The position numbers were made by a program, and so were the translations under genes. A stretch of DNA of 64,000 bases from Wurfbainia villosa (lineage: Eukaryota > Streptophyta > Magnoliopsida > Zingiberales > Zingiberaceae). Below are positions 42,003 to 54,045 of this stretch, piece by piece (the first letter of the stretch is position 1; every line of letters starts with the position of its first letter). The notes beneath the pieces were generated by a model. It was not told the origin of the DNA and did no database searches. It was given only the letters and a program-made list of their open reading frames with translations. The stretch spans positions 22,771,255-22,835,254 of the forward strand of contig CM046008.1 of NCBI GenBank assembly GCA_025175895.1, written 5' to 3'.

Positions 42003-43866
42003 TGTAGGAAAATCTCGTATGCCAAATGGCATATGCGCAACGAAAAATAGGATCCCTTCCAAGTGATCCATGCGAAAGCAAACTCGTATAAAATAAATTT
42101 CTCTAAACCAAACCTATCTTATAGGAGAGGATTACCTTTGTTGCGTGCCCTTGCTAATCCCGCTTTTCCTTTCGGTTTGTTGGATCTTTAGCACGTTCAA
42201 GTGTCCGTGCCTCTATATGTATCCACACGAGCACGCTCTTCTCTCACAAAAGGAAAACTAGAAGAGCTCTCCTTTACTTCTTGCTAGAGAAGTCCCTAAA
42301 GGAGAGGAAGAGAGGGAAAAGGAGAAAGGAAGAAGAAGACTCCTCTTCTTGCTAGCCTACACTCACAAACCCACACAACTAAAGCTTCCACCAAGCTCTC
42401 TCACAACCACAACACCAAAAACTCACTATGGCCGGCCACTCCATGGAGCCTTTTATAGGGTTGGAAAAACCCTTCCACCTCCTTCACATTCAATGCAATC
42501 CATTGCATTGAGACACACTCAAAAAGGATTTGGCTTCCTTGTTTGGCCGGCCACTTAAGGAGACAAAACCATTTTGTTTCCTTCCACCTTAACTAGCTTA
42601 GGTGGATGCTTAGGTGGCATGCTTATGTGGCATGCTTATGTGGCATTCTTATGTGGCATTCATGCATGTTGAATTAATCTTATTAATTCAATTAAGCTTA
42701 TGTTATCATATTGAATTAATCTTATTAATTCAATTAAGCTTATGTTATCATATTGAATTAATCTTATTAAATCAATAAGGTAACATATTGAATTAATCTC
42801 ATTAAATCAATTAGCTAAAATTCTCATTAAGCTTAAAGTCCAAAAACCATTTTGTACTTAAGCTTATTCCCATATTATTCTAGTCAAACTAGAATACTCT
42901 AATTCCTCTAATTATCATGCTCTTTGTGTGTGACCCTATAGGCTCTCATAACGTTGGCAGTGGACCTAAACTCTTTTAGATACACAAGCAATGAGCGGCA
43001 TCTAGCAATACATCATTGCTACCCAAGTTACGAGATAAATCAAGATCCGACTAACCTTTCCGTGACTACTATAATATATGACCGTGTCCTTCTATCCTTG
43101 ATATCAGATTGATCAATGAGGCATAGACCGTGTCATCCTCGATCAATCTATGTGTTTCTTGATCCCTGAGTAAACTAACTCAAACAAATGAGCTCAATAT
43201 CTCATATTGACTCATTCGAGCATGGCCATGCGTTTTAGTAGTTCTACTCAATCAAGGGCCCACCGATATCACTCCGTCATATGGAAGGGATAGATCCCAT
43301 CTACATCACTCACATCCCTCCGCATAATTTGTTACATACCCGAATGTCGCTTTATGGTCCACCTGCTACGGGTGACGTTTGTGATACCAAAGTACATAAC
43401 TCCTTATGTAGGGAACCATAGTGACTTGGTCTAAGGACTATTCATACCAATAGTCACATGAGAAAGTTTATGACACTCATATAACGATCCATGAAACTTT
43501 CTCATGGGGTCGATTCAGTATATATTCTCCAATATATACCCATGTGTCAACTTGATATCATATATCCATGACTTGTGAGATCAAGTCATCAATTGACCTA
43601 CATGCTAGTCTTTATGTATTAATATTGCCCTTGCATATTAATACTCGACTAGGAACATTTAGGAAAGTGTTCTCTACAGCCTCTCATAATCAATTCTGCC
43701 AATTGATGTGCTGTAGATAAGAACCTACTTTTCTAGGGCATTATTATATTTAAATTAGCACAAGCAAGATGTAAATATAATAACCAATCCTTTGCCTTTA
43801 TAGAATATGATACAAAATGTTCCCTATTCAACCATCACATGATTGGTTCTAGGGCTTTAACTAACA
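42003..43866 (-). repeat. Element H 3' LTR (left)
   Basis: 1,864 bp. Holds a minus-strand TATA box (TATAAAA, 42,451-42,457) between two GGCCGGCC palindromes (42,430 and 42,548), tandem TATGTGGCATTCT-type units at 42,610-42,660, and a 42-bp AT-rich tandem from 42,669. Between 43,260 and 43,760 it differs from the right copy almost only at CAG/CTG words. Confidence 0.92.
42669..42830. repeat. 42-bp tandem repeat in copia LTR
   Basis: Unit starts TTGAATTAATCTTATTAATT. Copies begin at 42,669 and 42,711 (perfect 42-bp step), then shorter diverged units at 42,753 and 42,788. The same array is in H's right LTR (about 49,640). J's LTRs have one unit fewer (about 54,696 and 61,029). Confidence 0.85.
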
Positions 43867-43879
43867 ATCTCCCACTAGC

Positions 43880-44530
43880 ACTAGTACCAATCACTATGAT
43901 ATCTAATACCTAGTGACCTAGTGTGACCATCATGCTTCCTCTGTGCCAAAGCCTTGGTCAATGGATCTGCGATGTTAGCTTATCGCATACTCTGCATATC
44001 CTCACATCTCCTCTATCGATGATCTCTCGAATGAGATGGAAGCGCGCGATGTGTTTGGTCCGCGATGTGATCGAGGTTCCTTAGCTCGTGCAATAGCCCC
44101 ATTGTTGTCACAATAGAGGTCTATTGGATCTGCAATGTTAGGAACTACCCCAAGTTCAGCGATGAACTTGCGGAGCCAACGACCTCCTTTCTTTGCATCG
44201 AGATCGCAATATACTCGGCTTCGTTGTAGAATCGACAATCGTGTCACGCTTTGAACTCTTCCAGCTCACAGCTCCACCATTCAGGCAAAACACGTACCCC
44301 GATTGCGATCTATAGTCATCCTTGTCTGTTTGGAAGCTTGCATCACTGTAACCCTTTACAGCTAGCTCCTCATTGCCTCCAAATATAAGGAAATATTCTT
44401 TCGTTCTTCGTAAGTATTTAAGAATATTTTTGACTGCTATCCAGTGACTTTCACCTGGATCCGACTGGTATCTACTCGTCATGCTCAAAGCATACAAGGC
44501 GCCGTGACGAGTACAAAGCATTGCGTACAT
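43880..44530 (-). pseudogene. pol: Element H RT end and RNase H
   Basis: Minus-strand pieces: MTSRYQSDPGESHWIAVKNI, LKYLRRTKEYFLIFGGNEEL, VKGYSDASFQTDKDDYRSQS, then shifted, DLYCDNNGAIARAKEPRSH. The acidic RNase H positions are recognisable, but the frame changes at about 44,200 and again near 44,060. The C-terminal tail runs to about 43,890 before the polypurine tract GTGGGAGAT. Confidence 0.86.
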
Positions 44531-44585
44531 GATAGACCCTATAGATGATTAATAAGGGATCTTATACATGCGATATCTCTCCTAC

Positions 44586-46039
44586 TTAGAAGAGGGACAT
44601 TGAGTCTTCGAAAGACTCACACCATGTGATAAAGCGAAACCCTTTCTTAGAATTTTGCATAGCAAAACGATCTAGCACTTTATCAATGTATGTACTCTGA
44701 CTTAGGCCAAGTAATCTTCTAGATCTATCTCTATAGATCTTGATGCCTAGAATATAGGCCGCTTCACCTAAGTCCTTCATCGAGAAACAATTCCCTAACC
44801 ACATCTTCACAGACTGGAGTGAGGGAATATCATTTCCGATGAGAAGTATATCATCTACATACAAGACAAGAAATACAACTGTGCTCCCACTATTTCTCTT
44901 GTAGACACAAGGCTCATCTTCATTCTTGATGAAACCAAACTCTTTGATTGCATCATCGAATCGAAGATTCCAGCTTCGAGAGGCTTGCTTTAGTCCATAA
45001 ATGGACCTTTGCAGTTTGCATACCTTTTCAGGATGCTTTGGATCTTCAAAACCCTCAGGTTGTGTCATGTACACATCCTCGAGTAGCTTTCCATTCAGAA
45101 AAGCGGTTTTGACATCCATCTGCCAGATCTCATAATCATGGTAGGCTGCAATAGCAAGTATGATCCGAATGGATTTAAGCATCAATCTGAAAAGGTTTCT
45201 TAATAGTCATTACCATGAATTTGTTTGAATCCTTTAGCCACCAATCTACCTTTATAGGTATGCTTATTACCATCCATGTCAGTCTTTACTTTAAAGACCC
45301 ACTTACACCCAATGGGTTTTACCCCTTCAGGTGGATCAATCAAAGTCCATACTTGGTTAGTGTACATGGATTCCATTTCGGATCTCATGGCCTCTAGCCA
45401 TTTCTCAGAATCTGGGCTCATCATAGCTTCTTGATAGGATGTAGGCTCGTCAAGATCGACAAGCAATACTTCACTGTTGTCAGTCAAGAGAAAAGAATAT
45501 CTCTCGGGTTGACGACGGATCCTATTAGATCTACGAAGAGGTTGGTATACTTGAACAGGTGTTTGCTCCACAACTCTTTGGGCAACAAATTCCTCATCCA
45601 CAACACTTTGTGGTGCCTGTTCATTTTCCATCGAAGCCTTAGTGTTATCATCATCTTGAACTTCTTCAAGATGAATTTTACTCCCACTAGTATTTCTAGA
45701 AATAAATTCTCTTTCTAGAAAGACAGCATTTCTGGCAACAAACACCTTGCCAAGTGTAGGATTGTAAAAGTAATATCCCTTAGTTTCCTTGGGATATCCT
45801 ACAAAATAACACTTATCTGATTTGGGTCCTAGTTTATCTGAGACTTGACGTCTAACGTAAGCTTCACAACCCCAAATCTTTATAAAAGACATTTTGGGAC
45901 TCTTCCCGGTCCATATCGTATATGGTGTCTTTTCTACGGCTTTTGATGGAACGCGATTAAGTGTGAAAGCGGTTGTCTCTAGAGCTAAACCCCAAAAGGA
46001 AGTAGGTAGATCAGTCTGGCTCATCATTGATCGTACCAT
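44586..46039 (-). pseudogene. pol: Element H integrase C-terminus and reverse transcriptase
   Basis: Two frames. 46,039-45,200: end of integrase (TDLPTSFWGLALETTAFTLN, KIWGCEAYVRRQVSDKLGPK, GYYFYNPTLGKVFVARNAVF) and the RT start (WTLIDPPEGVKPIGCKWVFK, YKGRLVAKGFKQIHG). 45,185-44,586: RT palm (IWQMDVKTAFLNGKLLEDVY, SIYGLKQASRSWNLRFDDAI, YVDDILLIGNDIPSLQ with the catalytic DD). A small indel near 45,190 joins them out of frame. RT motifs are otherwise intact. Confidence 0.9.
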
Positions 46040-46122
46040 ATCTAATAGAGTACGATTTCTCCTCTCAGATACACCATTCCATTGTGGTGTTCGGTGGAGT
46101 GAGTTGGGATATTATCCCACAC

Positions 46123-46960
46123 TCACCAGTGATCACGAAAAACTCGACTAAGGTATTCACCACCTCGATCTGATCGAAGTAGCTTAATACGCTTACCAAG
46201 TTGGTTTTGTACTTCATTCTTGAATTCTTTGAACTTTTCAAAGGATTCTGACTTATGTCTCATCAAATATAAGTAGCCAAATCTACTCATATCATCAGTG
46301 AAAGTAATAAAGTACTTATAGCCTCCTCTGGCTTCGACATTGAAAGGGCCACATACATCAAGATGTATGAGTCCTAACAAGTCCGCGCTTCTTCGCCATG
46401 TCCACTAAATGGAGTTTTAGTCATCTTTCCTAAAAGACAAGATCGATACCTCATATGATTCAAAATCAAATGAGTCCAATAATCCATCTTTATGGAGTTG
46501 GGATACGGCTTTTCATTTATGTGACCTAGGCGATAAAGGTTGCCAGAGATATGTTTGGTTCAAATCATTCGATTTGAACCGCTTGGTATTTACGTTATAA
46601 ATTGGGTTATCTAAATCTAGAACATAGAGACCATTCATAAGTGGTGCATTACAATAGAACATTTCATTTAAATAAATGGAACAACATTTGTCCTTTATTA
46701 TAAAAGAAAAGTTTTTCTTGTCTAAACAAGATACGTAAATTATGTTCTTTGTTAATGCAGTACATAGAAGCACTCTCTAGTTCTAAGATAAGCCTCAAAG
46801 GCAAAGACAAAGAATATGTTCCTACAAATACAAAGAAAGAACTTTTTGCGCCATTGCCTACTCAGAGGTCCACTTCACCCTTTGCCATTATTCTACTATT
46901 TCTCATCCCGCACATTAGTACAAATGTGAGATGCACATCCCAGATCTAATACCCATGTAG
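46123..46960 (-). pseudogene. pol: Element H protease end and integrase N-terminal half
   Basis: From right to left: the protease-to-integrase linker (LTKNIIYVSCLDKKNFSFII, NAPLMNGLYVLDLDNPIYNV), then LLGLIHLDVCGPFNVEARGG, YFITFTDDMSRFGYLYLMRH and IKLLRSDRGGEYLSRVFRDH, giving the first two catalytic Asp of the integrase. Frames shift near 46,513 and 46,385, and the Glu region (about 46,060-46,110) is out of frame. The protease active site lies around 46,930-46,960, in a frame not joined to the rest. Confidence 0.84.
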
Positions 46961-47059
46961 AAGAAATAGATAGATTAACTTCTATAACGTGTATACCGAG
47001 GCGTAAGTCCCACTTCTCTTGTTCTTTACTTCCTCAAGGTAGACTTCATAGCCTTCCAA

Positions 47060-47804
47060 AGGTCCACCTCACCGCAATGGAAGCAAATCCCCTTCCTTAG
47101 GTACTTTACCTTTACCCTTTGAAGTGGATGAATTGGCCTTGCCTTTGGCTTGGGTCTTACCCTTGCCTTTGCGCTACCTTTGTCCTTCTTGACCATTAGT
47201 ACATTACTAACTTTCTTCTTGAGATTTGGTTGTGATAGCTCAACATGCCGAGAATCTCAGCAAAGGTTTATCAATTTCATTCATGTTATAATTCATGACG
47301 AATTGATTGTATGCTTCTGGCAACGATTTCAGGATAACATAAGTTTACAATTCTTGGCTCAGAGGAAAACCTAGTCTTTCAAGGTTCTCAACGTACCCAA
47401 TCATTTTGAGTACGTGAGTTCCTACAGTGTTCCTTCTGCATCTTGCATGCAAAAAGAGCCTTAGACACTTCAAAACGCCGTGCCTAGCTTGTCCTTGATA
47501 TAGTTGTTTCAAGTGCTCAACCATATCATAGGCATCCATGTTCTCATGTTGCTTCAAGCTCGAGTTCATGGTGGCAAGCATAAGACATGACACATCTAAT
47601 CCATCTTGATGCTTCTTATAAGCATCCTTTTCAAAGACGCAGTGGTAGGGGCGGGTATTTGTAGCTGCTCTAGGACATATAGTTTGCGTTCTTGCTTGAG
47701 GATAATCCTCAAGTTCCTATACTACCAAGAAAGTTTGCTCCATTGAGCTTGTCCTTCTCAAGGACAGATCGCAAGTTGAGGGGGTGTGTCGTGTTAGATG
47801 ACAT
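47060..47804 (-). pseudogene. gag: Element H gag, with its start codon
   Basis: The ATG is at 47,804 on the minus strand (MSSNTTHPLNLRSVLEKDKL). The copia gag domain continues to about 47,345 (LATMNSSLKQHENMDAYDMV, EHLKQLYQGQARH) and on to about 47,100, where a lysine-rich stretch and a damaged CCHC knuckle follow. Several 1-2 bp indels break it. It matters because the sister copy J lacks this start region. Confidence 0.84.
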
Positions 47805-48960
47805 GGTGATCTACAACATTAAAATGCAAAGTTAAGTATCATACCTAAATCATTTAATTAGGCCTTTAATTAAATGAGGCTCCCACTAAATTCTCATAGC
47901 TACTATTTAGCTATAAAGTTATATGGGATAAAGATCCACATCATAATTCGTCTTGAGTTAGCTTTGGCTAATCGCCCAAGACGTAGTATAATTAGGTAGG
48001 CAATCTTTTGCCAATTACATCTGATGTAACTCTTTAATAGCTTTGGTTAAGTTTTAGATTAGTTTAGTGTTTATTCCTAAACCAAACTTCCAGGTGGCGA
48101 GGCACAGGGGCCTTCTTGGATATCGGAGCAACGACCACTTCTAAGACAAAGCTGATGTTCGGAAATCACACAAACTAATGTTAACACTTATGTTCAAAGC
48201 TAATATATGCCTCTACTTTCTTAACCAATTAAGAAAACACTTAATTAAGTCTTAACCAAGACTGATAGCGGGACATCACGATTGTCCACCGCACTCTCCA
48301 AGATAAAATGCATTGCTTTGGCAAACCCAATAACAAATGATCGAGGAAGTAGTGAGTACCAACTTTGGTAGGCATATCGCTTAGACTTATTAAGAAATAA
48401 ACATGTATCATATACATATTAGCATACATCACATATAAGCTAAACTAATCATGCATCACATACAAGCTAAACTAACATGCATCACATACATATTAAACTA
48501 ACGTGTCATGGTTATGGCTTATTCTACAATCTTCTCAAGCCAATGAAAAGATTGATTGGTCAACCTAGGGATAGCATCTTCTCCTAAGTGCTTCCTTTGG
48601 TTGTCTTGTGTGTTGACTTCCTCCTTGTAACCTCATCTTCCAATGGACCCTCCATCCTTGTTTTGTACATTACAAAAGGAGAAATACTGAGTTACATTCG
48701 AGTCTAAAACTAATTTTACAACAAGAATATTAGGAGAAAGGCACTACACGCAGTGCCGTATTAAGAATTACAACACACAATCACAAACTTTTTGGGACTA
48801 GGCCATAACCATGCACCATGTCATTTTAACTTTTAAAGACATTGATATTTTATTATGTTTGAAAATTTGCTAATGCAATTATCAACTCATAATAAAATTT
48901 ATCCTACTTCTATATCACATATAAAATAGAGAAACCTATTTTTATACGATCTTCGCAAGT
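47805..48960 (-). other. Element H untranslated leader between primer site and gag
   Basis: About 1.15 kb, AT-rich, with no coding sense and TACATATTAGCATACATCAC-type short repeats near 48,415-48,500. J's leader is about 600 bp because roughly 635 bp (H 47,761-48,396) is missing there. Confidence 0.75.
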
Positions 48961-48972
48961 GGCTCGATACCA
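48961..48972 (-). other. Element H primer binding site (Met-tRNA, one base short)
   Basis: The minus strand reads TGGTATCGAGCC where J and the other elements have TGGTATCAGAGCC. One A is missing inside the CAG, which fits the CAG-linked discrepancies in H. Confidence 0.82.
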
Positions 48973-48975
48973 CTT

Positions 48976-50849
48976 TGTAGGGAAATCTCGTATGCCAAAT
49001 GGCATATGCGCAACGGAAAATAGGATCCCTTCCAAGTGATCCATGCGAAAGCAAACTCGTATAAAATAAATTTCTCTAAACCAAACCTATCTTATAGGAG
49101 AGGATTACCTTTGTTGCGTGCCCTTGCTAATCCCGCTTTTCCTTTCGATTTGTTGGATCTTTAGCACGTTCAAGTGTCTGTGCCTCTATACGTATCCACA
49201 CGAGCACGCTCTTGTCTCACAAAAGGAAAACTAGAAGAGCTCTAATTTACTTCTTGCTAGAGAAGTCCCTAAAGGAGAGGAAGAGAGGGAAAAGGAGAAA
49301 GGAAGAAGAAGACTCCTCTTCTTGCTAGCCTACACTCACAAACCCACACAACTAAAGCTTCCACCAAGCTCTCTCACAACCACAACACCAAAAACTCACT
49401 ATGGCCGGCCACTCCATGGAGCCTTGTATAGGGTTGGAAAAACCCTTCCACCTCCTTCACATTCAATGCAATCCATTGCATTGAGACACACTCAAAAAGG
49501 ATTTGGCTTCCTTGTTTGGCCGGCCACTTAAGGAGACAAAACCATTTTGTTTCCTTCCACCTTAACTAGCTTAGGTGGATGCTTAGGTGGCATGCTTATG
49601 TGGCATGCTTATGTGGCATTCTTATGTGGCATTCATGCATGTTGAATTAATCTTATTAATTCAATTAAGCTTATGTTATCATATTGAATTAATCTTATTA
49701 ATTCAATTAAGCTTATGTTATCATATTGAATTAATCTTATTAAATCAATAAGGTAACATATTGAATTAATCTCATTAAATCAATTAGCTAAAATTCTCAT
49801 TAAGCTTAAAGTCCAAAAACCATTTTGTACTTAAGCTTATTCCCATATTATTCTAGTCAAACTAGAATACTCTAATTCTCTAATTATCATGCTCTTTGTG
49901 TGTGACTATAGGCTCTCATAACGCGTTGGCGTGGACCTAAACTCTTTAGATACACAAGCAATGAGCGGCATCTATCAATACATCATTTCTACCCAATTTA
50001 CGAGATTAGTCAAGATCCGACTAACCTTTCCGTGACTACTATAATATATGACCGTGTCCTTCTATCCTTGATATCAGATTGATCAATGAGGCATAGACCG
50101 TGTCATCCTCGATCAATCTATGTGTTTCTTGATCCCTGAGTAAACTAACTCAAACAAATGAGCTCAATATCTCATATTGACTCATTCGAGCATGGCCATG
50201 CGTTTTAGTAGTTCTACTCAATCAAGGGGCCCACCGAAATCACTCCCGTCATATGGAAGGGATAGATCCCATCTACATCACTCACATCCCTCCGCATAAT
50301 TTGTTACATACCCAGTAATCGCCTTTATGGTCCACCCTGTTACGGGTGACGTTTGACGATACCAAAGTACATTACTCCTTATGTAGGGAACCATAGTGAC
50401 TTCAGGTCTAAGGACTATTCATACCAATAGTCACATGAGAAAGTTTATGACACTCATATAACGATCCATGAAACTTTCTCATGGCGGGTCAGTTCAGTAT
50501 ATATTCTCCAATATATACCCATGTGTCAACTTGATATCATATATCCATGACTTGTGAGATCAAGTCATCAATTGACCTACATGCTAGTCTTTATGTATTA
50601 ATATTGCCCTTGCATATTAATACTCGACTAGGAACATTTAGGAAAGTGTTCTCTACAGCCTCTCATAATCAATTCTGCCAATTGATGTGCTGTAGATAAG
50701 AACCTACTTTTCTAGGGCATTATTATATTTAAATTAGCTGGCACAAGCAAGATGTAAATATAATAACCAATCCTTTGTCTTTATAGAATATGATACAAAA
50801 TGTTCCCTATTCAACCATCACATGATTGGTTCTAGGGCTTTAACTAACA
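48976..50849 (-). repeat. Element H 5' LTR (right)
   Basis: 1,874 bp, nearly identical to the left LTR outside the CAG/CTG words. Ends GGGCTTTAACTAACA, then CGTCT. The minus-strand TATA reads TATACAA here instead of TATAAAA (49,424-49,430). Confidence 0.93.
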
Positions 50850-50854
50850 CGTCT

Positions 50855-52013
50855 AACGTCACACCGTAATTGGGTGACTATAACGGCGATCACTGAGTAT
50901 GTAACGAATTATGCGGAGGGATGTGAGTGATGTAGATGGGATCTATCCCTCCCATATGACGGGAGTGATATCTTTGGCCTCTTGATAGAGTAGGACCACG
51001 AAATGCATGGTCATGCTCAAATGAGTCAATATGAGATATTGAGCTCATTTGTTTGAGTGAGTCTACTTGGGGATCAAGAAACATAAAAATTGATAAGAGG
51101 GTGACACGGTCTATGCCTCATTGATCGATCTGAGATATCAAGGATATAAGGACACTGTCATATGATAATAGTCATGGAAGAGGTTGTCGAATCTCGACAT
51201 TCTCATCACTTGGGTAGCAATGATGTATTGCTAGATGTCGCTCATTGCTTATGTATCTAAAATGGTTTTGGATACATTGCCAACGTTATGAGAGCCTATA
51301 GGGTCACACACAAAGAACATATTATTTTGGAGAGGAAATCATTTTGGTTTGACTAAAATGAATTATTAGTTAATTGGATTAACTAGAATGAGTAAGACTC
51401 ATTACTTGGCTAAATTTGAGTTGGACTCAAATTGGTTTATGTTGAGTTAGACTCAAGTCAAACCAAGAGAAGAAGGCTAAAATGAATAATACACGAATTA
51501 ATAATATAATACACGAATTAATAAATGGGATTTTAAATGGGATTTAAAACTCATTAATGTGCATTTAATGAGCATTAATTGACTTCCTTTCTTTTACCAT
51601 GAAGAATAAGGAAGTGCATTTAATATCTCATTAAGGTGTATTATGGTTGCTTCTTCTTCTTCAACGTGAACAATAAAAAAGAAAATTAGATTTTATTTTT
51701 TCGTTCACAACATAAGAGGGCCAAGTATAGAGTGGAAAAGTGAGACCTTGGAGTGGTTGCTAGCACAACCGAAAGGGCTTACCTCTTCTCTCCAAGATCG
51801 TGTGTGTGTGCACCGTAAAGGCGTGGACATTTTGACCACGCTGAGATCCACAAGTGTTGCTGACTGGAATTCGAAGGGCACGCTTCGAAGGTAATCTCGA
51901 TTCCTATATGATAGAATCGATAATTGAAACGATTATATTTTTTTTTGCTTGGATCTCTGGAGGGATCCTAAGTTTTCCACTACGAATTTTGTTTATCGCT
52001 CGGGATCCCTACA
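50855..52013 (+). repeat. Element G 3' LTR, second part
   Basis: Resumes G's LTR (AACGTCACACCGTAATTGGG) after H. It is an inverted relative of H's neighbouring LTR. It runs through a diverged, AT-rich middle and ends GGATCCCTACA. No coding sense; open frames such as minus 50,890-51,084 are LTR sequence. Confidence 0.85.
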
Positions 52014-53486
52014 AGAAGAATATGGAGTTACCCAAAATCAATTCTCTCCTCATCAAGAAGTGGCCGACCACTTCAATGGGTGGGAGTTACATGCATGCAT
52101 GTAACTCCAAGAGCCAATGGCTCTTGGTCTCCCTCATGAGGTGGCACCAATTGATAAGTCAATGATGATGTGGAGCATCATCATTGGCCGGCCATGCCAA
52201 GTCATCATCATGACATGGCATTTGGTCAAGTCAAACTTGACCTTTCATCTCCCTCTCAAGTCAAGTCAAACTTGACCTCTTATCTCCCATGGTTGATCAA
52301 ATCCAACCATTTGATACAAGTCAATTTTAATTTAATGAATCTCTATTCATTAATTTAAATTGATTTGATGAATCAAATCTAAATTAGATTCATTCAACAC
52401 TTGAATCAACTTGATTCTAACTCAATTAGTCTAATTTGGATTACTCTTAATGCAATTTGGTTCATCCCATAAACCTAATCCTCATGGTTCATCATATGAA
52501 CCTAATCTCCATCTGATTGCCCTTTGTGTGTGATCCTATAGGTTCTTGTAACATTGGCAATGTCCCTAAACCGATTTAGGAACATAAGCAATGAGCTACT
52601 CTAGCAACACATCATTGCTACCCAAGTTACAAGAATGTTGAGCTCCAACATCACCTTTGTGACTACTAATTGTGACTCTCACAATATGTGACAATGTCCC
52701 TCTATCCATGACATCTAGATTGACCAATTGAGGTATAGACCGTGTCATCCTCGGTACAATCTATATCTTGAACTCCAAGTAGACTCACTCTAATCAAATG
52801 AGCTCAATATCTCATATTGACTCATTTGGGCATGGTCATGCACTTCGTGGTCTCACTCTATCAAGAATATCGATGTCACCCCCGTCATATAGGAGGGATA
52901 AATCCCATCTACATCACTCACATCCCTCCGCATAATTTGTTACATACCTAGTAATCGCCTTTATAGTCCACCCATTTACGGGTGACATTTGACGAAGCCA
53001 AAGTATGCAACTCCTTATGTTGGGAACCATGATGACTTCAGGTCTAAGGACTAATAGTCATACTAATAGCCACATGAGAAAGTATATGACACTCATATAA
53101 CGATCCATGATACTTTCTCATGGCGGTTCATTCAGTATACATTCTCCAATGCATATCCATGTGTCAACTTGATATCTCATATCCATGACTTGTGAGATCA
53201 AGTTATCGTGTTGACCTACATGCTAGTCTCTACGCATTAACATTGTCCCTGAATGTTAATACTCGACTAGGAATGATTAAGAGTAGTGTTCTCTATATCA
53301 TCTCATTATCGATTCAACCAATCGATTGATATAGATAAGAACCTACTACTCAAGGATATTATTATATTTAGTTATTTGGCACCAATACAAGTAAATATAA
53401 TAACCATGCCTTTATAAATAGGAATATGATACAATAAAGTCCATACAACAATCATCACATGATTGGCTCTAGGGCTTTCACTAACA
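52014..53486 (-). repeat. LTR I-1 (copia-type family I), left end missing
   Basis: Matches LTR I-2 from about 330 bp inside its left end to the terminal CTTTCACTAACA. The outer part is missing where G ends. Similarity to I-2 is visibly lower in the first kilobase than in the last 500 bp. It includes a GGCCGGCC palindrome at about 52,184. Confidence 0.83.
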
Positions 53487-53569
53487 CTTACAGATCTGTA
53501 ATTTTTCATATCTAATACAAAAATTACAAAACAAACATGTACATGCTTCGCACGTGGCTCTGATATCAC
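53487..53569 (-). other. 83-bp leader with primer site between LTRs I-1 and I-2
   Basis: The minus strand starts right after an LTR with TGATATCAGAGCC (53,556-53,568), a one-base variant of the Met-tRNA primer site, and ends directly at the next LTR without a polypurine tract. Nothing else of an internal region remains. Identical to 63,516-63,598. Confidence 0.82.
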
Positions 53570-54045
53570 TGGTGGACTCTCTGAGCCACAAAAACCGCTT
53601 TTTGCATTGCGGTAATCTCGGAAGTCGGCCACGGATCCGTTCGAAGATAAATTAAAATAAAATTTATGTACATGTTTAGAAATACTAGATCTACCTTAGA
53701 TCTACATGGTAAGAGCGTTACCCCTGTAGCAATGCCCTTCGCTTATCCCACTCGTCCAAACATTTTGCCGGATCTCATAGAGTGTCAAGTGTACACTCCT
53801 CTACATGTATCCACACGGACAAAAGGTGGAGAAGACCACTTAGAGTGTGCTAGCACTCAAGGAGGTCTCGGCAAGGAGGATGAGGGAGAGAGCAAGAAGA
53901 GGAGAAGGAAGAAGATGAATTCAATCCAACATTCAATTCACCACTAACCCCACATGAGGTTAAATACATCCATGTAATTCCAAGAGCCATGGCTCTTGGT
54001 CCCCACATGAGGTGGAACACCATGATATGTCCATGATGATGTGGA
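53570..54045 (-). repeat. LTR I-2, left part (split by J)
   Basis: Begins TGGTGGACTCTCTGAG and runs to GTGGA, the J duplication. The first 400 bp are almost identical to LTR I-3 (63,599-64,000). Its layout parallels H and J LTR starts (GGATCC, then AAATAAA), so the family is related. Complete I-2 is about 1.79 kb. Confidence 0.85.
54041..54045. repeat. Left target-site duplication of element J
   Basis: GTGGA, repeated perfectly at 62,198-62,202. Confidence 0.92.

Larger units (their letters stand above)
42003..50849 (-). mobile_element. Element H: Ty1/copia element, minus strand, inserted in G's LTR
   Basis: 8,847 bp, ends TGTAGG and CTAACA on the plus strand, flanked by CGTCT. Left LTR 42,003-43,866 and right LTR 48,976-50,849 (about 1.87 kb each), internal region 43,867-48,975 with leader, gag, protease, integrase, RT and RNase H on the minus strand. 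It is complete in layout, but every domain has short frameshifts. Same broad family as J. Confidence 0.95.
40605..52013 (+). mobile_element. Element G: 5'-truncated Ty1/copia element, split by H
   Basis: Only the 3' end of pol (from 40,605), a polypurine tract and the 3' LTR remain. The LTR begins TGTTAGTATAAGCCC at 41,492, is opened by element H at 42,002/50,855, and ends GGGATCCCTACA at 52,013. 5' LTR, gag, integrase and the RT palm are gone. It is in plus orientation, opposite to its relatives H, J and I. Confidence 0.88.

Noticed and set aside
43867..48975. Envelope-like or extra gene in H or J
   Set aside because: The space between RNase H and LTR is under 100 bp and the leader has no frame, so there is no room for an env-like gene.
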